Of a stretch of DNA of 64,000 bases, positions 45,908-54,718 are shown one piece after another. Made by a program: the position numbers and the translations under genes. Position 1 is the stretch's first letter, and each line of letters starts with the position of its first letter. The stretch comes from an uncultured Sphingomonas sp. (GTDB lineage Bacteria; Pseudomonadota; Alphaproteobacteria; Sphingomonadales; Sphingomonadaceae), in assembly GCF_913777625.1 (NCBI RefSeq), contig NZ_CAJYTI010000003.1:1-64000 (forward strand), read 5' to 3'. Under the pieces are notes generated by a model. The model was not told the DNA's origin. It did not search any database and worked only from the letters and a program-made list of their open reading frames with translations.

Positions 45908-46990
45908 ATGCGGCGGATCCTTACAGATGCGGAACAGGTGCTCGGCTCGCCGACGCGCAACCTCGTCTCGATCCTCGTCTTCGTGCTGGTCGTCGGCGTG
46001 CTCGCGACGATCGGCTACATGGCCGCGGGCTGGAGCTTCGCCGACGCAAGCTACATGGTGGTGCTGACGCTCTACACCGTCGGCTATGGCGAAGTCCGCC
46101 CGATCGACACCCCCTATCTCCACGCGCTGACCATGGGGACGATGGTGCTGGGCTGCACCGGCATGATCCTGCTCACCAGCGCGCTCGTCCAGCTCTTCAC
46201 CGTCCTGCAACTGCGCAGTATTTTCGGAGGCTCCCGCATGCAGAACCGGATCGACCAGCTATCCGACCATGTCGTGATCTGCGGCTATGGCCGGATCGGC
46301 GTGATGCTCGCCCGCGACCTTGCCCAGGCGACGGTACCCGTGGTGGTGATCGAACGCGGTCCCGAGAAGCGCGCCGAGGCGGAAGCGGCGGGACACTGCA
46401 CGCTGGCCGGCGACGCGACCGAGGAGGAAGTGCTGATCGCCGCCGGCATCGGGCGGGCCCGGGCGCTCGCCACGGTGCTGCCGGACGACGCGGCCAACGT
46501 GTTCATCACGCTCAGCGCGCGCAATCTCAACACGGCGCTGGAGATCATCGCCCGCGGCGAGGCGCCGACCACCGAGCGCAAGCTGATCCATGCCGGCGCC
46601 GACCGCGTCGTCTTCCCCACCCATATCGGCGCGGAGGCGATGGCGCGGATGATCCTCTATCCGCACAGCCAGCAGGTGCATGGCGACGCCCAGCTCGGCC
46701 GGCTGCGGCGCGACCTCGAGGCGCTGGGGCTGGACGTCGAGCTGATCGAGGTCGCGCCGGGCTCGGCCATGGCCGGGCTCAGCGTCGAGGCGGCCGAGCG
46801 GCGGGCCGAGGGCAGCGTGTTCATCGTCCAGATCGACCGCAGCGACGGCCGCTCGATTCCCCGCCCGGCGCGCGACGAGCGGCTCGAGCCCGGCGACAGG
46901 GCGCTGGTGGTGATGCGCGACGTGGGCGCGGCGGCGCGGGCGCTGTTCACCAGCCGCCAGGAAATCCGCGCGGGGAGGAACAAGTTTTGA
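45908..46990 (+). CDS. Potassium channel with RCK (TrkA-N/C) domain
   Basis: The 360-residue product has two membrane helices (about residues 17-38 and 72-95) around a pore loop with filter TVGYGE (residues 57-62), the MthK/Kch layout. A cytoplasmic RCK domain starts HVVICGYGRIGVMLARDLAQ near residue 117 (Rossmann NAD/ligand site), followed by a TrkA-C domain to about 355. It would be a ligand-gated K+ channel. The starting codon was set by the family length. A 231-bp gap follows, in which I see only a small hairpin (ACGGTG/CACCGT near 47115). Confidence 0.92.
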   Translation: MRRILTDAEQVLGSPTRNLVSILVFVLVVGVLATIGYMAAGWSFADASYMVVLTLYTVGYGEVRPIDTPYLHALTMGTMVLGCTGMILLTSALVQLFTVLQLRSIFGGSRMQNRIDQLSDHVVICGYGRIGVMLARDLAQATVPVVVIERGPEKRAEAEAAGHCTLAGDATEEEVLIAAGIGRARALATVLPDDAANVFITLSARNLNTALEIIARGEAPTTERKLIHAGADRVVFPTHIGAEAMARMILYPHSQQVHGDAQLGRLRRDLEALGLDVELIEVAPGSAMAGLSVEAAERRAEGSVFIVQIDRSDGRSIPRPARDERLEPGDRALVVMRDVGAAARALFTSRQEIRAGRNKF

Positions 46991-47221
46991 GGGGCTGGCA
47001 CAGCGCCTCCGGCAAGCCCCTCCTCCGAGAAGCGGTTGGCGGAAGATTTCCGGAACCGGCGCTGGTCTGCGCGGGACACCGCCCCACCCCAACCCCGCAT
47101 CAGGGGAACGGTGGTCCGCACCGTCCAGGCGCTGCCGGGGGCGACGCCGACCCGATGCGCCGGACGCAGGGAGACTCCGTCCTTCACCCCACCTTCAGCT
47201 TGCCCGGCGCAGCATAGGCCG

Positions 47222-47992
47222 ATGGCGTCGAGTTCTTCCTCCCCCCGTCCCCGCCGCCTCGGCTGGAAAGCCTGGACCGGCCTCGTCGCCCTGCTGCTCG
47301 CCGGGCTTGCGCTGGGCCTCTACTGGACCGCGGGCTTCCTCGATCGCGATCCGGTCCGTCTCTACGGCATGCCGGAACGGCACGGCAGCGCCCCGGTCGC
47401 CGCGATCTTCCTCTCCGGCGACATGGGGATCCGCTACGGCATGGGGTCCTATGTGGTGGAGTCGCTCGCCGGTGCCGGCGTGCCCGTATACGCGATCGCC
47501 AGTTCGACCATGTTCGCCCGCCGCCGCAGCGCGGCCGAGGTGCAGGCGCTGCTTCCGGACGCGATTCGGCAGACCCTGCGCCGATCGGGCGCGCGCAAGG
47601 TGGTGGTGATCGGCCAGTCCTTCGGCGCCGACATGGCGCGCGTCGGCCTGGCCTCGCTGCCGCAGGACCTTCGCGCCAAGGTCGCCGCGCTGGTCCTCGT
47701 CGTGCCCGGTACCAACGCCTATTTCCGCGCCGACCCGCTGGGGATTGCCTATATCGGTACGCCCGACGCAGACGCCGCCGCAGCCGAGGCGCTCACCTGG
47801 TTACCGGTGACCTGCATCCGCGGCGCGGACGAGACCGACAGCCTGTGCCCCAGCCTGCTCGCGCCCAATGTCCGCCGCATCACCCTGCCCGGCGGCCACT
47901 TCCTGCGCATGGACCATGACCTGCTGGTCCGCACCGTCTTCGCCGCGCTGGCACCGGTGCTCGACACGCATCTCGAGGTGCCCGCCCACTGA
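47222..47992 (+). CDS. AcvB/VirJ-like serine hydrolase
   Basis: The 256-residue product has an N-terminal membrane anchor (about residues 16-37) and a single VirJ domain (alpha/beta hydrolase). The nucleophile is Ser133 in IGQSFGADMARV, and the histidine is in LPGGHFLRMDHD. In agrobacteria and rhizobia, AcvB/AtvA-type proteins hydrolyse lysyl-phosphatidylglycerol in the periplasm. The next gene here is MprF, which makes that lipid, so I infer the same role. It is about half the length of two-domain AcvB proteins. Confidence 0.88.
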   Translation: MASSSSSPRPRRLGWKAWTGLVALLLAGLALGLYWTAGFLDRDPVRLYGMPERHGSAPVAAIFLSGDMGIRYGMGSYVVESLAGAGVPVYAIASSTMFARRRSAAEVQALLPDAIRQTLRRSGARKVVVIGQSFGADMARVGLASLPQDLRAKVAALVLVVPGTNAYFRADPLGIAYIGTPDADAAAAEALTWLPVTCIRGADETDSLCPSLLAPNVRRITLPGGHFLRMDHDLLVRTVFAALAPVLDTHLEVPAH

Positions 47993-48086
47993 GTTGCCGC
48001 GTGGCCTGCGCAGGGATAAAGCCCCGCTGCAGCGGCGTTGCACGGACCGACCGACAAGGCTCGGCGCGCGGCGCCTGGGGAAAACG

Positions 48087-50678
48087 ATGCAGGCGAATGA
48101 AGAGCAGGCGCCGGACGAAGGCGGTGGCACCGCACGGCGGCTGCGCGAGGGGTTGGCGCGATACCGGCGGCTGCTGATCGTCGTGCTGGTCCTCGGCGTG
48201 GCGCTGCTCGGCTTCGAGGCGATGCGCGCGATCCTCGCCGAGGTGCGACTGCGCGACGTGCGCCATGCGCTCCATCGCATCGACGCCGCGCAGCTGGCGC
48301 TGGCGCTGGCGCTCACCACCGCCTCCTACCTCGCCTTGACGCTGTACGACTGGTTCGCGGTGCGGACGATCGGCCAACGCCTGCCGTGGCGCACCGCCGC
48401 GCTGGCCTCGTTCACCAGCTATACGATCAGCCACAATCTGGGGCTGTCGCTGCTGACCGGCGGCAGCGCCAGGCTGCGCGCCTATGGGGCGGCCGGGCTC
48501 GACTTCGCCGATGTCGCGCGGGTGACGCTGATCGCCAGCGGTACCTTCTGGGGCGGCGTGTTCGCGGTGACCGCGGTCGCGCTCCTGGTCGCCCAGCACC
48601 CGCTGGTCCTGCTCGGCTACACCCTCTCCCTGACTCTGCTCCACCTTGCCGGCGCGGTGCTTGCCCTGGCCTTTGCCGCGCTGTTCCTGCTGCGTGCGCG
48701 GGGGCTCTCGACGCTGCGGATCGGCAGCGCGACCCTGCCGCTGCCGCCGCCGTCGCTCATGGCGGCGCAGATCGGCATTGCGGCATTCGATCTCGCCTGC
48801 GCCTCGGGCGCGCTGTTCGTGCTGGTGCCGCATGCCGACCCGGCCCTGATCGGCAGCTTCTTCCTGGCCTATGCCCTGGCGATCGTGATCGCGCTGATCA
48901 CCCATGTCCCCGGCGGCATCGGCGTGTTCGAAGCGGTGATGCTCGCGCTGGTGCCGATCGGCCGCAGCGACCTGTTCGCCGCGCTGCTGCTCTACCGGCT
49001 GATCTATTATCTGCTGCCGCTGCTGGTCGCCGGTGCGCTGCTCGTCGCGATCGAAGGCCGGCGCCTGCGTCAGCCGATCGCCACGGGACTGGGCGTCGCC
49101 CACCGCATCGGCCAGGCGCTGGTACCGCCGCTGCTGGCGCTGCTGGTGTTCGCGGGCGGATTGGTGCTGCTTATCTCTGGCGCGCTGCCGCCTGCGCACG
49201 GCCGGATGCATCCGTTGCGCGGCATCCTGCCGCTGCCGTTCGTGGAGGGTTCCCATTTCGCCGCCAGCCTCGTCGGCACCGCGCTGCTGCTGATCGCGCC
49301 GGCCGTGCAGGCACGCCTGAAGAGCGGTTTTCATGCCGCCCGGCTGCTGCTGCTGGCGGGCGCGATATTCTCCCTGGCCAAGGGCATCGACTATGAGGAA
49401 GCGACGGTGCTGCTCGTCGTCGCCGGCCTGCTCCAATATGCCCGGCCGGGCTTTTACCGCAGCGCCGGGATCGGATCGGCACCGGTCGCCCGCTGGTGGT
49501 GGGCGGCGGCGCTGATCGCGCTCCTGCTGAGTGCCTGGGCCGGCTTCTTCGCCTATAAGCGCGTGCCCTATAGCGATGCCCTGTGGTGGGACTTCGCCTG
49601 GCGCGGCAACGCCCCCCGCTTCCTGCGCGCCACCTTGGGCGCGACGATGCTGCTGGTCGGCTGGGCCTTCTGGCGGCTGATGTCGGCCAGCCCGCGCATC
49701 CGCGAGCACCAGGCACTGGACCCGGAGGTGGCGGCGCGCGCCATCGCCGTCTCGCCGCGCGCCGACGCGATGCTCGCTTATGCCGGCGACAAGGATTTCC
49801 TCGTCTCGACCTCGGGCGACGCCTTCCTGATGTACCGGGTGCAGGGCCGCACCTGGGTGGTGATGGGCGATCCCGTCGGGCCCGAGGCCGCCTGGTCCGA
49901 GCTGATCTGGGAGATCCGCCGCCGCTGCGATGCCGCGCGCGGGCGGCTCTGCCTGTTCCAGGTGAGCGCCGCGATGCTGCCGCTGGTCGTCGAACTGGGC
50001 CTGCAGCCGCTCAAATATGGCGACGAGGCGGTGGTCGACCTCCGCCAGGGCTATGACCTGAAGGGCGGGCAGTTCAAGTCGCTGCGCTATTCGGTGAAGC
50101 GCGCCACCAGCGAGGGGCTGGTGTTCGAGGTAATCCCCGCCGCGCAGGTCCCCGCGTTGCTCCCCGACCTACAGCGCGTGTCCGACGCCTGGCTGGCCCG
50201 CAAGCACGGCGCGGAGAAGCGCTTCAGCCTCGGCCGCTTCGATCCCGACTATCTCGCCCATTTCGACTGCGCCGTGCTGCGGCTGGAAGGAGAAATCGTC
50301 GCCTTCGCCAACATCTGGGAGACGCCCAACCGCGAGGAGATATCGGTCGACCTGATGCGCCATCTGCCGGACACGCCCTATGGCGCGATGGACCTGCTGT
50401 TCGTGCGGCTGCTGCAATATGGCGCCGCGCAGGGCTTCGAGCGGTTCAATCTCGGCCTGGCGCCGCTGTCCGGTCTCAAGCCGGGGCCGCTGGCGCCGAT
50501 CTGGTCGCGGCTGGGGGCAGCGGTCTATGGCCATGGCGAGCGGCTCTACGGCTTTTCGGGGCTGCGCGCATTCAAGGCCAAGTTCGGCCCGGACTGGGTG
50601 CCGCGCTATATCGGCACGAGCCCAGGCGTGTCCGTGCCGCGGGCGCTGATCGACGCGGCGGTGCTGATCGGCGGCTAA
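48087..50678 (+). CDS. mprF: Lysylphosphatidylglycerol synthase/flippase
   Basis: The 863-residue product has an N-terminal flippase part with about 14 membrane helices (residues 25-560) and a cytoplasmic synthase part (about 570-863). Flippase motifs include HVPGGIGVFEAVML. The synthase (DUF2156) domain shows FLVSTSGDAFLMYRVQGR and VVMGDPVGPEAAW, ending GLRAFKAKFGPDWVPRY. It uses Lys-tRNA to modify phosphatidylglycerol and flips it outward, lowering surface negative charge and giving resistance to cationic peptides. RBS GGGGAAAA is before the ATG. It lies 94 bp after the VirJ-like gene. Confidence 0.94.
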   Translation: MQANEEQAPDEGGGTARRLREGLARYRRLLIVVLVLGVALLGFEAMRAILAEVRLRDVRHALHRIDAAQLALALALTTASYLALTLYDWFAVRTIGQRLPWRTAALASFTSYTISHNLGLSLLTGGSARLRAYGAAGLDFADVARVTLIASGTFWGGVFAVTAVALLVAQHPLVLLGYTLSLTLLHLAGAVLALAFAALFLLRARGLSTLRIGSATLPLPPPSLMAAQIGIAAFDLACASGALFVLVPHADPALIGSFFLAYALAIVIALITHVPGGIGVFEAVMLALVPIGRSDLFAALLLYRLIYYLLPLLVAGALLVAIEGRRLRQPIATGLGVAHRIGQALVPPLLALLVFAGGLVLLISGALPPAHGRMHPLRGILPLPFVEGSHFAASLVGTALLLIAPAVQARLKSGFHAARLLLLAGAIFSLAKGIDYEEATVLLVVAGLLQYARPGFYRSAGIGSAPVARWWWAAALIALLLSAWAGFFAYKRVPYSDALWWDFAWRGNAPRFLRATLGATMLLVGWAFWRLMSASPRIREHQALDPEVAARAIAVSPRADAMLAYAGDKDFLVSTSGDAFLMYRVQGRTWVVMGDPVGPEAAWSELIWEIRRRCDAARGRLCLFQVSAAMLPLVVELGLQPLKYGDEAVVDLRQGYDLKGGQFKSLRYSVKRATSEGLVFEVIPAAQVPALLPDLQRVSDAWLARKHGAEKRFSLGRFDPDYLAHFDCAVLRLEGEIVAFANIWETPNREEISVDLMRHLPDTPYGAMDLLFVRLLQYGAAQGFERFNLGLAPLSGLKPGPLAPIWSRLGAAVYGHGERLYGFSGLRAFKAKFGPDWVPRYIGTSPGVSVPRALIDAAVLIGG

Positions 50679-50735
50679 CCCCTTGGGTTCCGGGGCCGAG
50701 CCCCCACATGCTGCGACGCAACCTGGGAGACACGC

Positions 50736-51605
50736 ATGGACCTCGCATTTCTCGGCCTCGGGCAGATGGGCATCGGCATGGCGGGTGCGCTGCTCGATGC
50801 CGGCCACAGCCTCACCATGTGGAACCGCTCGCCGGAAAAGGCCGCAGCGCTGACCGAGCGGGGCGCCCGCCTTGCCCGCACCCCTCGCGAAGCCACCGAC
50901 GGCGCACAGGCGGTGCTGACCATGGTGGCGGACGATGCGGCCCTCGCCGCGATCCTCGACGGCGAGGACGGCCTGATCGCCGGCATGGCGCCCGGCGCGC
51001 TGCACCTTTCGCACAGCACCGTCGCCGTCGCCACCACCGACCAGCTCGCCGCCCGCCACGCCGAGGCCGGCCACCACTTCGTCTCCGCCCCCGTGTTCGG
51101 CCGGCCGCCGGTCGCAGCCCAAGGCAAGCTCGCGATCGTCGCCGCCGGTGCGCCCGAGGCGATGGCGGCTGCCGCGCCGATCCTCGACGCGCTGGGCCGC
51201 GTCACCTTCCCGATGGGCGACACGCCCTCGGCTGCGAACCTGGTGAAGCTCGCCGGCAACTTCATGATCATGGCCACCGTCGAAGCCTATGGCGAGGCGA
51301 TGTCGCTGGGCGAGAAGGGCGGCGTGTCGCGCGCGCAGATGCTGGAGGTATTTTCCGGCACGATCTTCGATGGCGCGATCCACAAGGTCTATGGCCCGCC
51401 GATCGCCGAGCGCCGCCACCGTCCTGCAGGTTTCGCCGCGCCCTTGGGGCTGAAGGACATGCGTCTGGCCGGGGAAGCCGCCGAGGCGGTGGGCGCCAAA
51501 CTGCCGCTGCTCGATCTGGTCCGCGCGCACCTCGCCGAAACGGTGAAGAGCGAGGGCAGCGATGTCGACGTGACCGCGCTTGCCGAGACGATCGCCAAGC
51601 TGTGA
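50736..51605 (+). CDS. NAD(P)-dependent beta-hydroxyacid dehydrogenase
   Basis: The 289-residue product is in the 3-hydroxyisobutyrate/6-phosphogluconate dehydrogenase family. The dinucleotide motif GLGQMGIGMAGALL starts at residue 7, the WNRSPEK turn suggests NADP preference, the substrate-binding SHSTVAVATTDQL and GRPPVA, and the catalytic lysine lies in ANLVKLAGNFMI (about residue 170). The substrate is uncertain: it could be a 3-hydroxy acid, glyoxylate or succinic semialdehyde. It is 57 bp after mprF, with no obvious functional link. Confidence 0.9.
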   Translation: MDLAFLGLGQMGIGMAGALLDAGHSLTMWNRSPEKAAALTERGARLARTPREATDGAQAVLTMVADDAALAAILDGEDGLIAGMAPGALHLSHSTVAVATTDQLAARHAEAGHHFVSAPVFGRPPVAAQGKLAIVAAGAPEAMAAAAPILDALGRVTFPMGDTPSAANLVKLAGNFMIMATVEAYGEAMSLGEKGGVSRAQMLEVFSGTIFDGAIHKVYGPPIAERRHRPAGFAAPLGLKDMRLAGEAAEAVGAKLPLLDLVRAHLAETVKSEGSDVDVTALAETIAKL

Positions 51606-51612
51606 ACCCGTA

Positions 51613-51679
51613 CTCCCCCTCCCGCTTGCGGGAGGGGGACATGAGCCGCGCCCTCTCTCCCGCAAGAGGAGAAGGATTT
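51613..51679. repeat. CCCCTCCCGC-type palindromes, isolated copy
   Basis: CTCCCCCTCCCGCTTGCGGG (continuing AGGGGGAC) at 51613-51640 is a near-perfect hairpin. A weaker relative, CTCTCCCGCAAGAGGAGA, lies at 51653-51670. They lie in the gap between the dehydrogenase and the DUF6356-like gene, with no DUF559 gene nearby. Confidence 0.75.
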
Positions 51680-51727
51680 GGGACGAGCGCCCTTCCCCCT
51701 CGCCCCGATCCCGCGTACATTTCCCAC

Positions 51728-51994
51728 ATGATCACTCGGCTTTTCCTCGCCCATCCCCGCAGTGTCGGCGAAAGCTATGGGGAGCATGCCGCCACGGCGG
51801 CGCGGTTCGGCGTCACGATGATGGCGGGCGGCGCAGCCTGCATCATCCATGCGGTGCTGCCCTTCCTGTTCGTGCGGACGGCGAGCGATTCGGTGAAGCG
51901 GCTCTACGCCCAGATGATGGCGCGCCAGCCCGCCTTCGCCGAGCAGAAGCCTGCCTTCCAGCAGCCCGAGTGGCAGCTCGACTACGAAATCTGA
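51728..51994 (+). CDS. DUF6356-like small membrane protein
   Basis: The 88-residue product, MITRLFLAHPRSVGESYGEH onward, has one hydrophobic helix (about residues 29-50, VTMMAGGAACIIHAVLPFLFV). The HPRSVGESYxEH motif is characteristic of a small conserved proteobacterial family I believe is DUF6356. Function unknown. The start was taken at the first ATG of the motif; the upstream part of the open frame overlaps other genes. It is 25 bp before the flavoprotein gene. Confidence 0.75.
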   Translation: MITRLFLAHPRSVGESYGEHAATAARFGVTMMAGGAACIIHAVLPFLFVRTASDSVKRLYAQMMARQPAFAEQKPAFQQPEWQLDYEI

Positions 51995-52019
51995 CGCCGG
52001 CATCGGGGGAGCCGCACCT

Positions 52020-53369
52020 ATGATCGAACACGTCGCCATCATCGGCGCGGGCTTTTCCGGCACGCTCCAGGCGATCAACCTGATCCGCCACGAAGGGCCC
52101 CGCGCGACGCTGATCGAACGCGCGCCGGTGGCCGGCACCGGCCTCGCCTATGGCGCAGCGCACCCCTCGCACCTGCTCAACGTCCGCGCCGCGAACATGA
52201 GCGCCTTTCCGGACGATCCCGGGCATCTGGTCCGCTGGCTGGAGGCGCGCGGCGTCGAGAATGCCGCGACCAGCTTCGTGCCGCGCCGGGTGTATGGCGA
52301 CTATCTGCGCGAGATGCTGGCACAGGCGCTCGCCGAGCACCCCGAGCGCCTTCGGCTCGTCCATGCCGAGGTGGAGGACGTGACGTTCGACGCCCAGGGC
52401 GCGACGCTCCAGCTTTCGGACGGCACGCTGCGCGCGGATGCCGCCGTGCTTGCGGTGGGCAATTTGCCGCCGCACGACCCGCCGGGCCTCGATCCGGCGC
52501 GGCTCTCGGCAGCACGCTACAAGGGCGACCCCTGGGACCCCAGCGTGCCCGAAGACCTGTCGGACCAGGACACCGTGCTGGTGATCGGCACCGGACTCAC
52601 CATGGTCGACGTCGCGCTGCTGCTCGAGGCGCGCGGCTTCACGGGCAAGATCGTCGCGGTATCGCGGCGCGGATTGCTGCCCCGCCCCCATGGTCCGGGC
52701 CAGGATTGGCAGAAGATCGCCGAGCGCCCACGCACCCGTGCATCGGCCTTGCTTCGCGCCGTCCGGGACCGCGCCGAGCAGGTCGGCTGGCGCAATGCCG
52801 TGGACGAGCTGCGCCCGTTCACCCAGCCGATGTGGGCCAATGCCAGCGCGGCCGAACGCGCCCGGTTCCTGCGCCATCTGCGCCCCTGGTGGGACGTGCA
52901 TCGCCACCGGCTTGCCCCTGAGGTCCATGCCCGCCTGCAGGCGCTGATCGACCGCGGCCAGCTGGAAGTGCTCGCCGCCAAGACGCTCGGCTTCGAGGAA
53001 GGCCCGGATGGCATTGCTGTCACCCTGCGGCCGCGCGGGCAGGATGCGCCCCGGACGATCCTCGCCCAGCGCATCGTCAACTGCACCGGCCCGCTCGGCG
53101 ACCTCAACCGCACCCGCGAACCGTTGCTACAGCGCCTCGCCGAACGGGGGCTGATCCGCCCGGACGCCGCGCATATCGGCATCGATGTCGACAATCAGGG
53201 CCAGACCATCGCCGCCGATGGCCGCGCCAACGCCAACCTCTACGCGCTTGGGCCCATGACCCGCGGCGCCTTCTGGGAGATCGTCGCGGTGCCCGACATC
53301 CGCACCCAGACTTGGGCGGTCGCGCGCCGCCTGTCCAACGCGCACTGGGTCGGCGGCGAGGGCCTGTAG
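52020..53369 (+). CDS. FAD/NAD(P)-binding oxidoreductase
   Basis: The 449-residue product begins IEHVAIIGAGFSGTLQAINL, the ADP-binding loop for FAD, followed by GTGLAYGAAHPSHLLNVRAA. A second dinucleotide site (TVLVIGTGLTMVDVALLLEA) is near residue 183, typical of NAD(P)-linked flavoprotein hydroxylases and reductases of the NAD_binding_9 group. The substrate cannot be told. There is no signal peptide, so it is cytoplasmic. It follows the DUF6356 gene closely and precedes the hppD promoter. Confidence 0.85.
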   Translation: MIEHVAIIGAGFSGTLQAINLIRHEGPRATLIERAPVAGTGLAYGAAHPSHLLNVRAANMSAFPDDPGHLVRWLEARGVENAATSFVPRRVYGDYLREMLAQALAEHPERLRLVHAEVEDVTFDAQGATLQLSDGTLRADAAVLAVGNLPPHDPPGLDPARLSAARYKGDPWDPSVPEDLSDQDTVLVIGTGLTMVDVALLLEARGFTGKIVAVSRRGLLPRPHGPGQDWQKIAERPRTRASALLRAVRDRAEQVGWRNAVDELRPFTQPMWANASAAERARFLRHLRPWWDVHRHRLAPEVHARLQALIDRGQLEVLAAKTLGFEEGPDGIAVTLRPRGQDAPRTILAQRIVNCTGPLGDLNRTREPLLQRLAERGLIRPDAAHIGIDVDNQGQTIAADGRANANLYALGPMTRGAFWEIVAVPDIRTQTWAVARRLSNAHWVGGEGL

Positions 53370-53383
53370 CGAACTGGTAACAT

Positions 53384-53413
53384 TTGACACTAAATCGGAT
53401 TATGCGGTATCAG
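53384..53413 (+). promoter_or_regulatory. Probable sigma-70 promoter of hppD
   Basis: TTGACA (53384-53389) is followed after 18 bp by TATCAG (53408-53413). The -10 end lies only 7 nt before the hppD ATG at 53421, and no ribosome-binding site precedes that ATG, so transcription may start at or next to the start codon (leaderless mRNA). Confidence 0.55.
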
Positions 53414-53420
53414 GTCTTCC

Positions 53421-54461
53421 ATGACCGATACCGCCAATCCGCTCGGCCTCAACGGCTTCGAGTTCGTCGAGTTCACCTCGCCCGATCCGGACGCGATGGC
53501 GCGTCAGTTCGAGCAGCTGGGCTTCGTTGCCAGCCACCGCCATCCGCGCAAGAACATCACGCGCTACAAGCAGGGCCGCATCAACCTGATGCTCAACCGC
53601 GACGATGCCGGCCGCGTCGCCGCCTTCCGCGGCGAGCACGGCCCCTCGGCCAGCGCGATGGCCTTTCGGGTGTCGGATCCCAAAAAGGCGATGGAATGGG
53701 CGCTCGCGCACGGCGCCAAGCCGACGGACGAGGACGATACCGTCATCCAGGGCATCGGCGGCTCCTATCTCTATTTCATCCAGGACGAGACCGACCTCTA
53801 CGCGGACTGGGCCGAATTCCCGGGCTGGCGCGAAGCCGAGGCCGCGAACAGCGTCGGGCTCGACCTGCTCGACCACCTCACCCACAATGTCCGCCGCGGC
53901 CAGATGCGGGTGTGGAGCGAATTCTACCGCACGCTCTTCGGCTTCGAGGAGCAGAAGTATTTCGACATCAAGGGCAAGGCGACCGGCCTGTTCAGCCAGG
54001 CGATGATCGCGCCGGACAAGGCGATCCGCATCCCGCTCAACGAGAGCCAGGACGACAACAGCCAGATCGAGGAATTCCTCCGCGAGTATAACGGCGAAGG
54101 CATCCAGCACCTCGCGCTGACCACCGACGACATCTACGACACGGTCGAGCGCCTGCGCGCCCGCGGTGTGCGGCTGCAGGACACGATCGAGACCTATTAC
54201 GAGCTGGTCGACAAGCGCGTCCCCGGCCACGGCGAGGACCTGGAGCGGCTGCGCAAGAACCGCATTCTGATCGACGGTTCGGTGGAGACGGGCGAGGGCA
54301 TCCTGCTCCAGATCTTCACCGAGACGATGTTCGGGCCGATCTTCTTCGAGATCATCCAGCGCAAGGGCAACGAAGGCTTCGGCAACGGCAATTTCCAGGC
54401 GCTGTTCGAGAGCATCGAGCTCGACCAGATCCGCCGCGGCGTGATCAAGGTCGACGCCTGA
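53421..54461 (+). CDS. hppD: 4-Hydroxyphenylpyruvate dioxygenase
   Basis: The 346-residue Fe(II) enzyme converts 4-hydroxyphenylpyruvate to homogentisate in tyrosine breakdown. It has two vicinal-oxygen-chelate domains. Iron ligands are visible: His in [12 protein letters not shown], His in [11 protein letters not shown], Glu in [13 protein letters not shown]. The product feeds HmgA encoded next. The start [18 protein letters not shown] fits the family. No fahA or maiA is within the window. Confidence 0.97.
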   Translation: MTDTANPLGLNGFEFVEFTSPDPDAMARQFEQLGFVASHRHPRKNITRYKQGRINLMLNRDDAGRVAAFRGEHGPSASAMAFRVSDPKKAMEWALAHGAKPTDEDDTVIQGIGGSYLYFIQDETDLYADWAEFPGWREAEAANSVGLDLLDHLTHNVRRGQMRVWSEFYRTLFGFEEQKYFDIKGKATGLFSQAMIAPDKAIRIPLNESQDDNSQIEEFLREYNGEGIQHLALTTDDIYDTVERLRARGVRLQDTIETYYELVDKRVPGHGEDLERLRKNRILIDGSVETGEGILLQIFTETMFGPIFFEIIQRKGNEGFGNGNFQALFESIELDQIRRGVIKVDA

Positions 54462-54567
54462 CAAGTTCGGAGAGGGAGAGAGCCGGGGGTGCCGCCGCAG
54501 GAACGATGGCATACCCCGGCCCCATTCCCTCCCCTTTGGGACCGGCCAACCGCAGTCCCACACCCAC

Positions 54568-54664
54568 CGTCATCCCCGCGAAGGCGGGGATCCATTGGCG
54601 CAGGTGGCGCGGTTTCTGCCCCGAGCGTCCTGGCAAATGGATTCCCGCCTTCGCGGGCATGACG
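54568..54664. repeat. 97-bp REP doublet, copy 2
   Basis: CGTCATCCCCGCGAAGGCGG (continuing GGATCCATTG) at 54568-54597 and AATGGATTCCCGCCTTCGCG (continuing GGCATGACG) at 54636-54664 are inverted arms, each a GCGAAGGC/GCCTTCGC-type palindrome. The element sits between hppD and hmgA, 55 bp before the hmgA start. Confidence 0.9.
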
Positions 54665-54718
54665 AAAATGGGCCGAAATACCCCGAGAGGCGCTAGCCGT
54701 CGGAGGAGAAGGAGCAGG

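Noticed and set aside
46991..47221. Gap between the K+ channel and VirJ-like genes searched for a gene or RNA
   Set aside because: Only a short ACGGTG/CACCGT hairpin was seen; no reading frame or RNA family could be supported.
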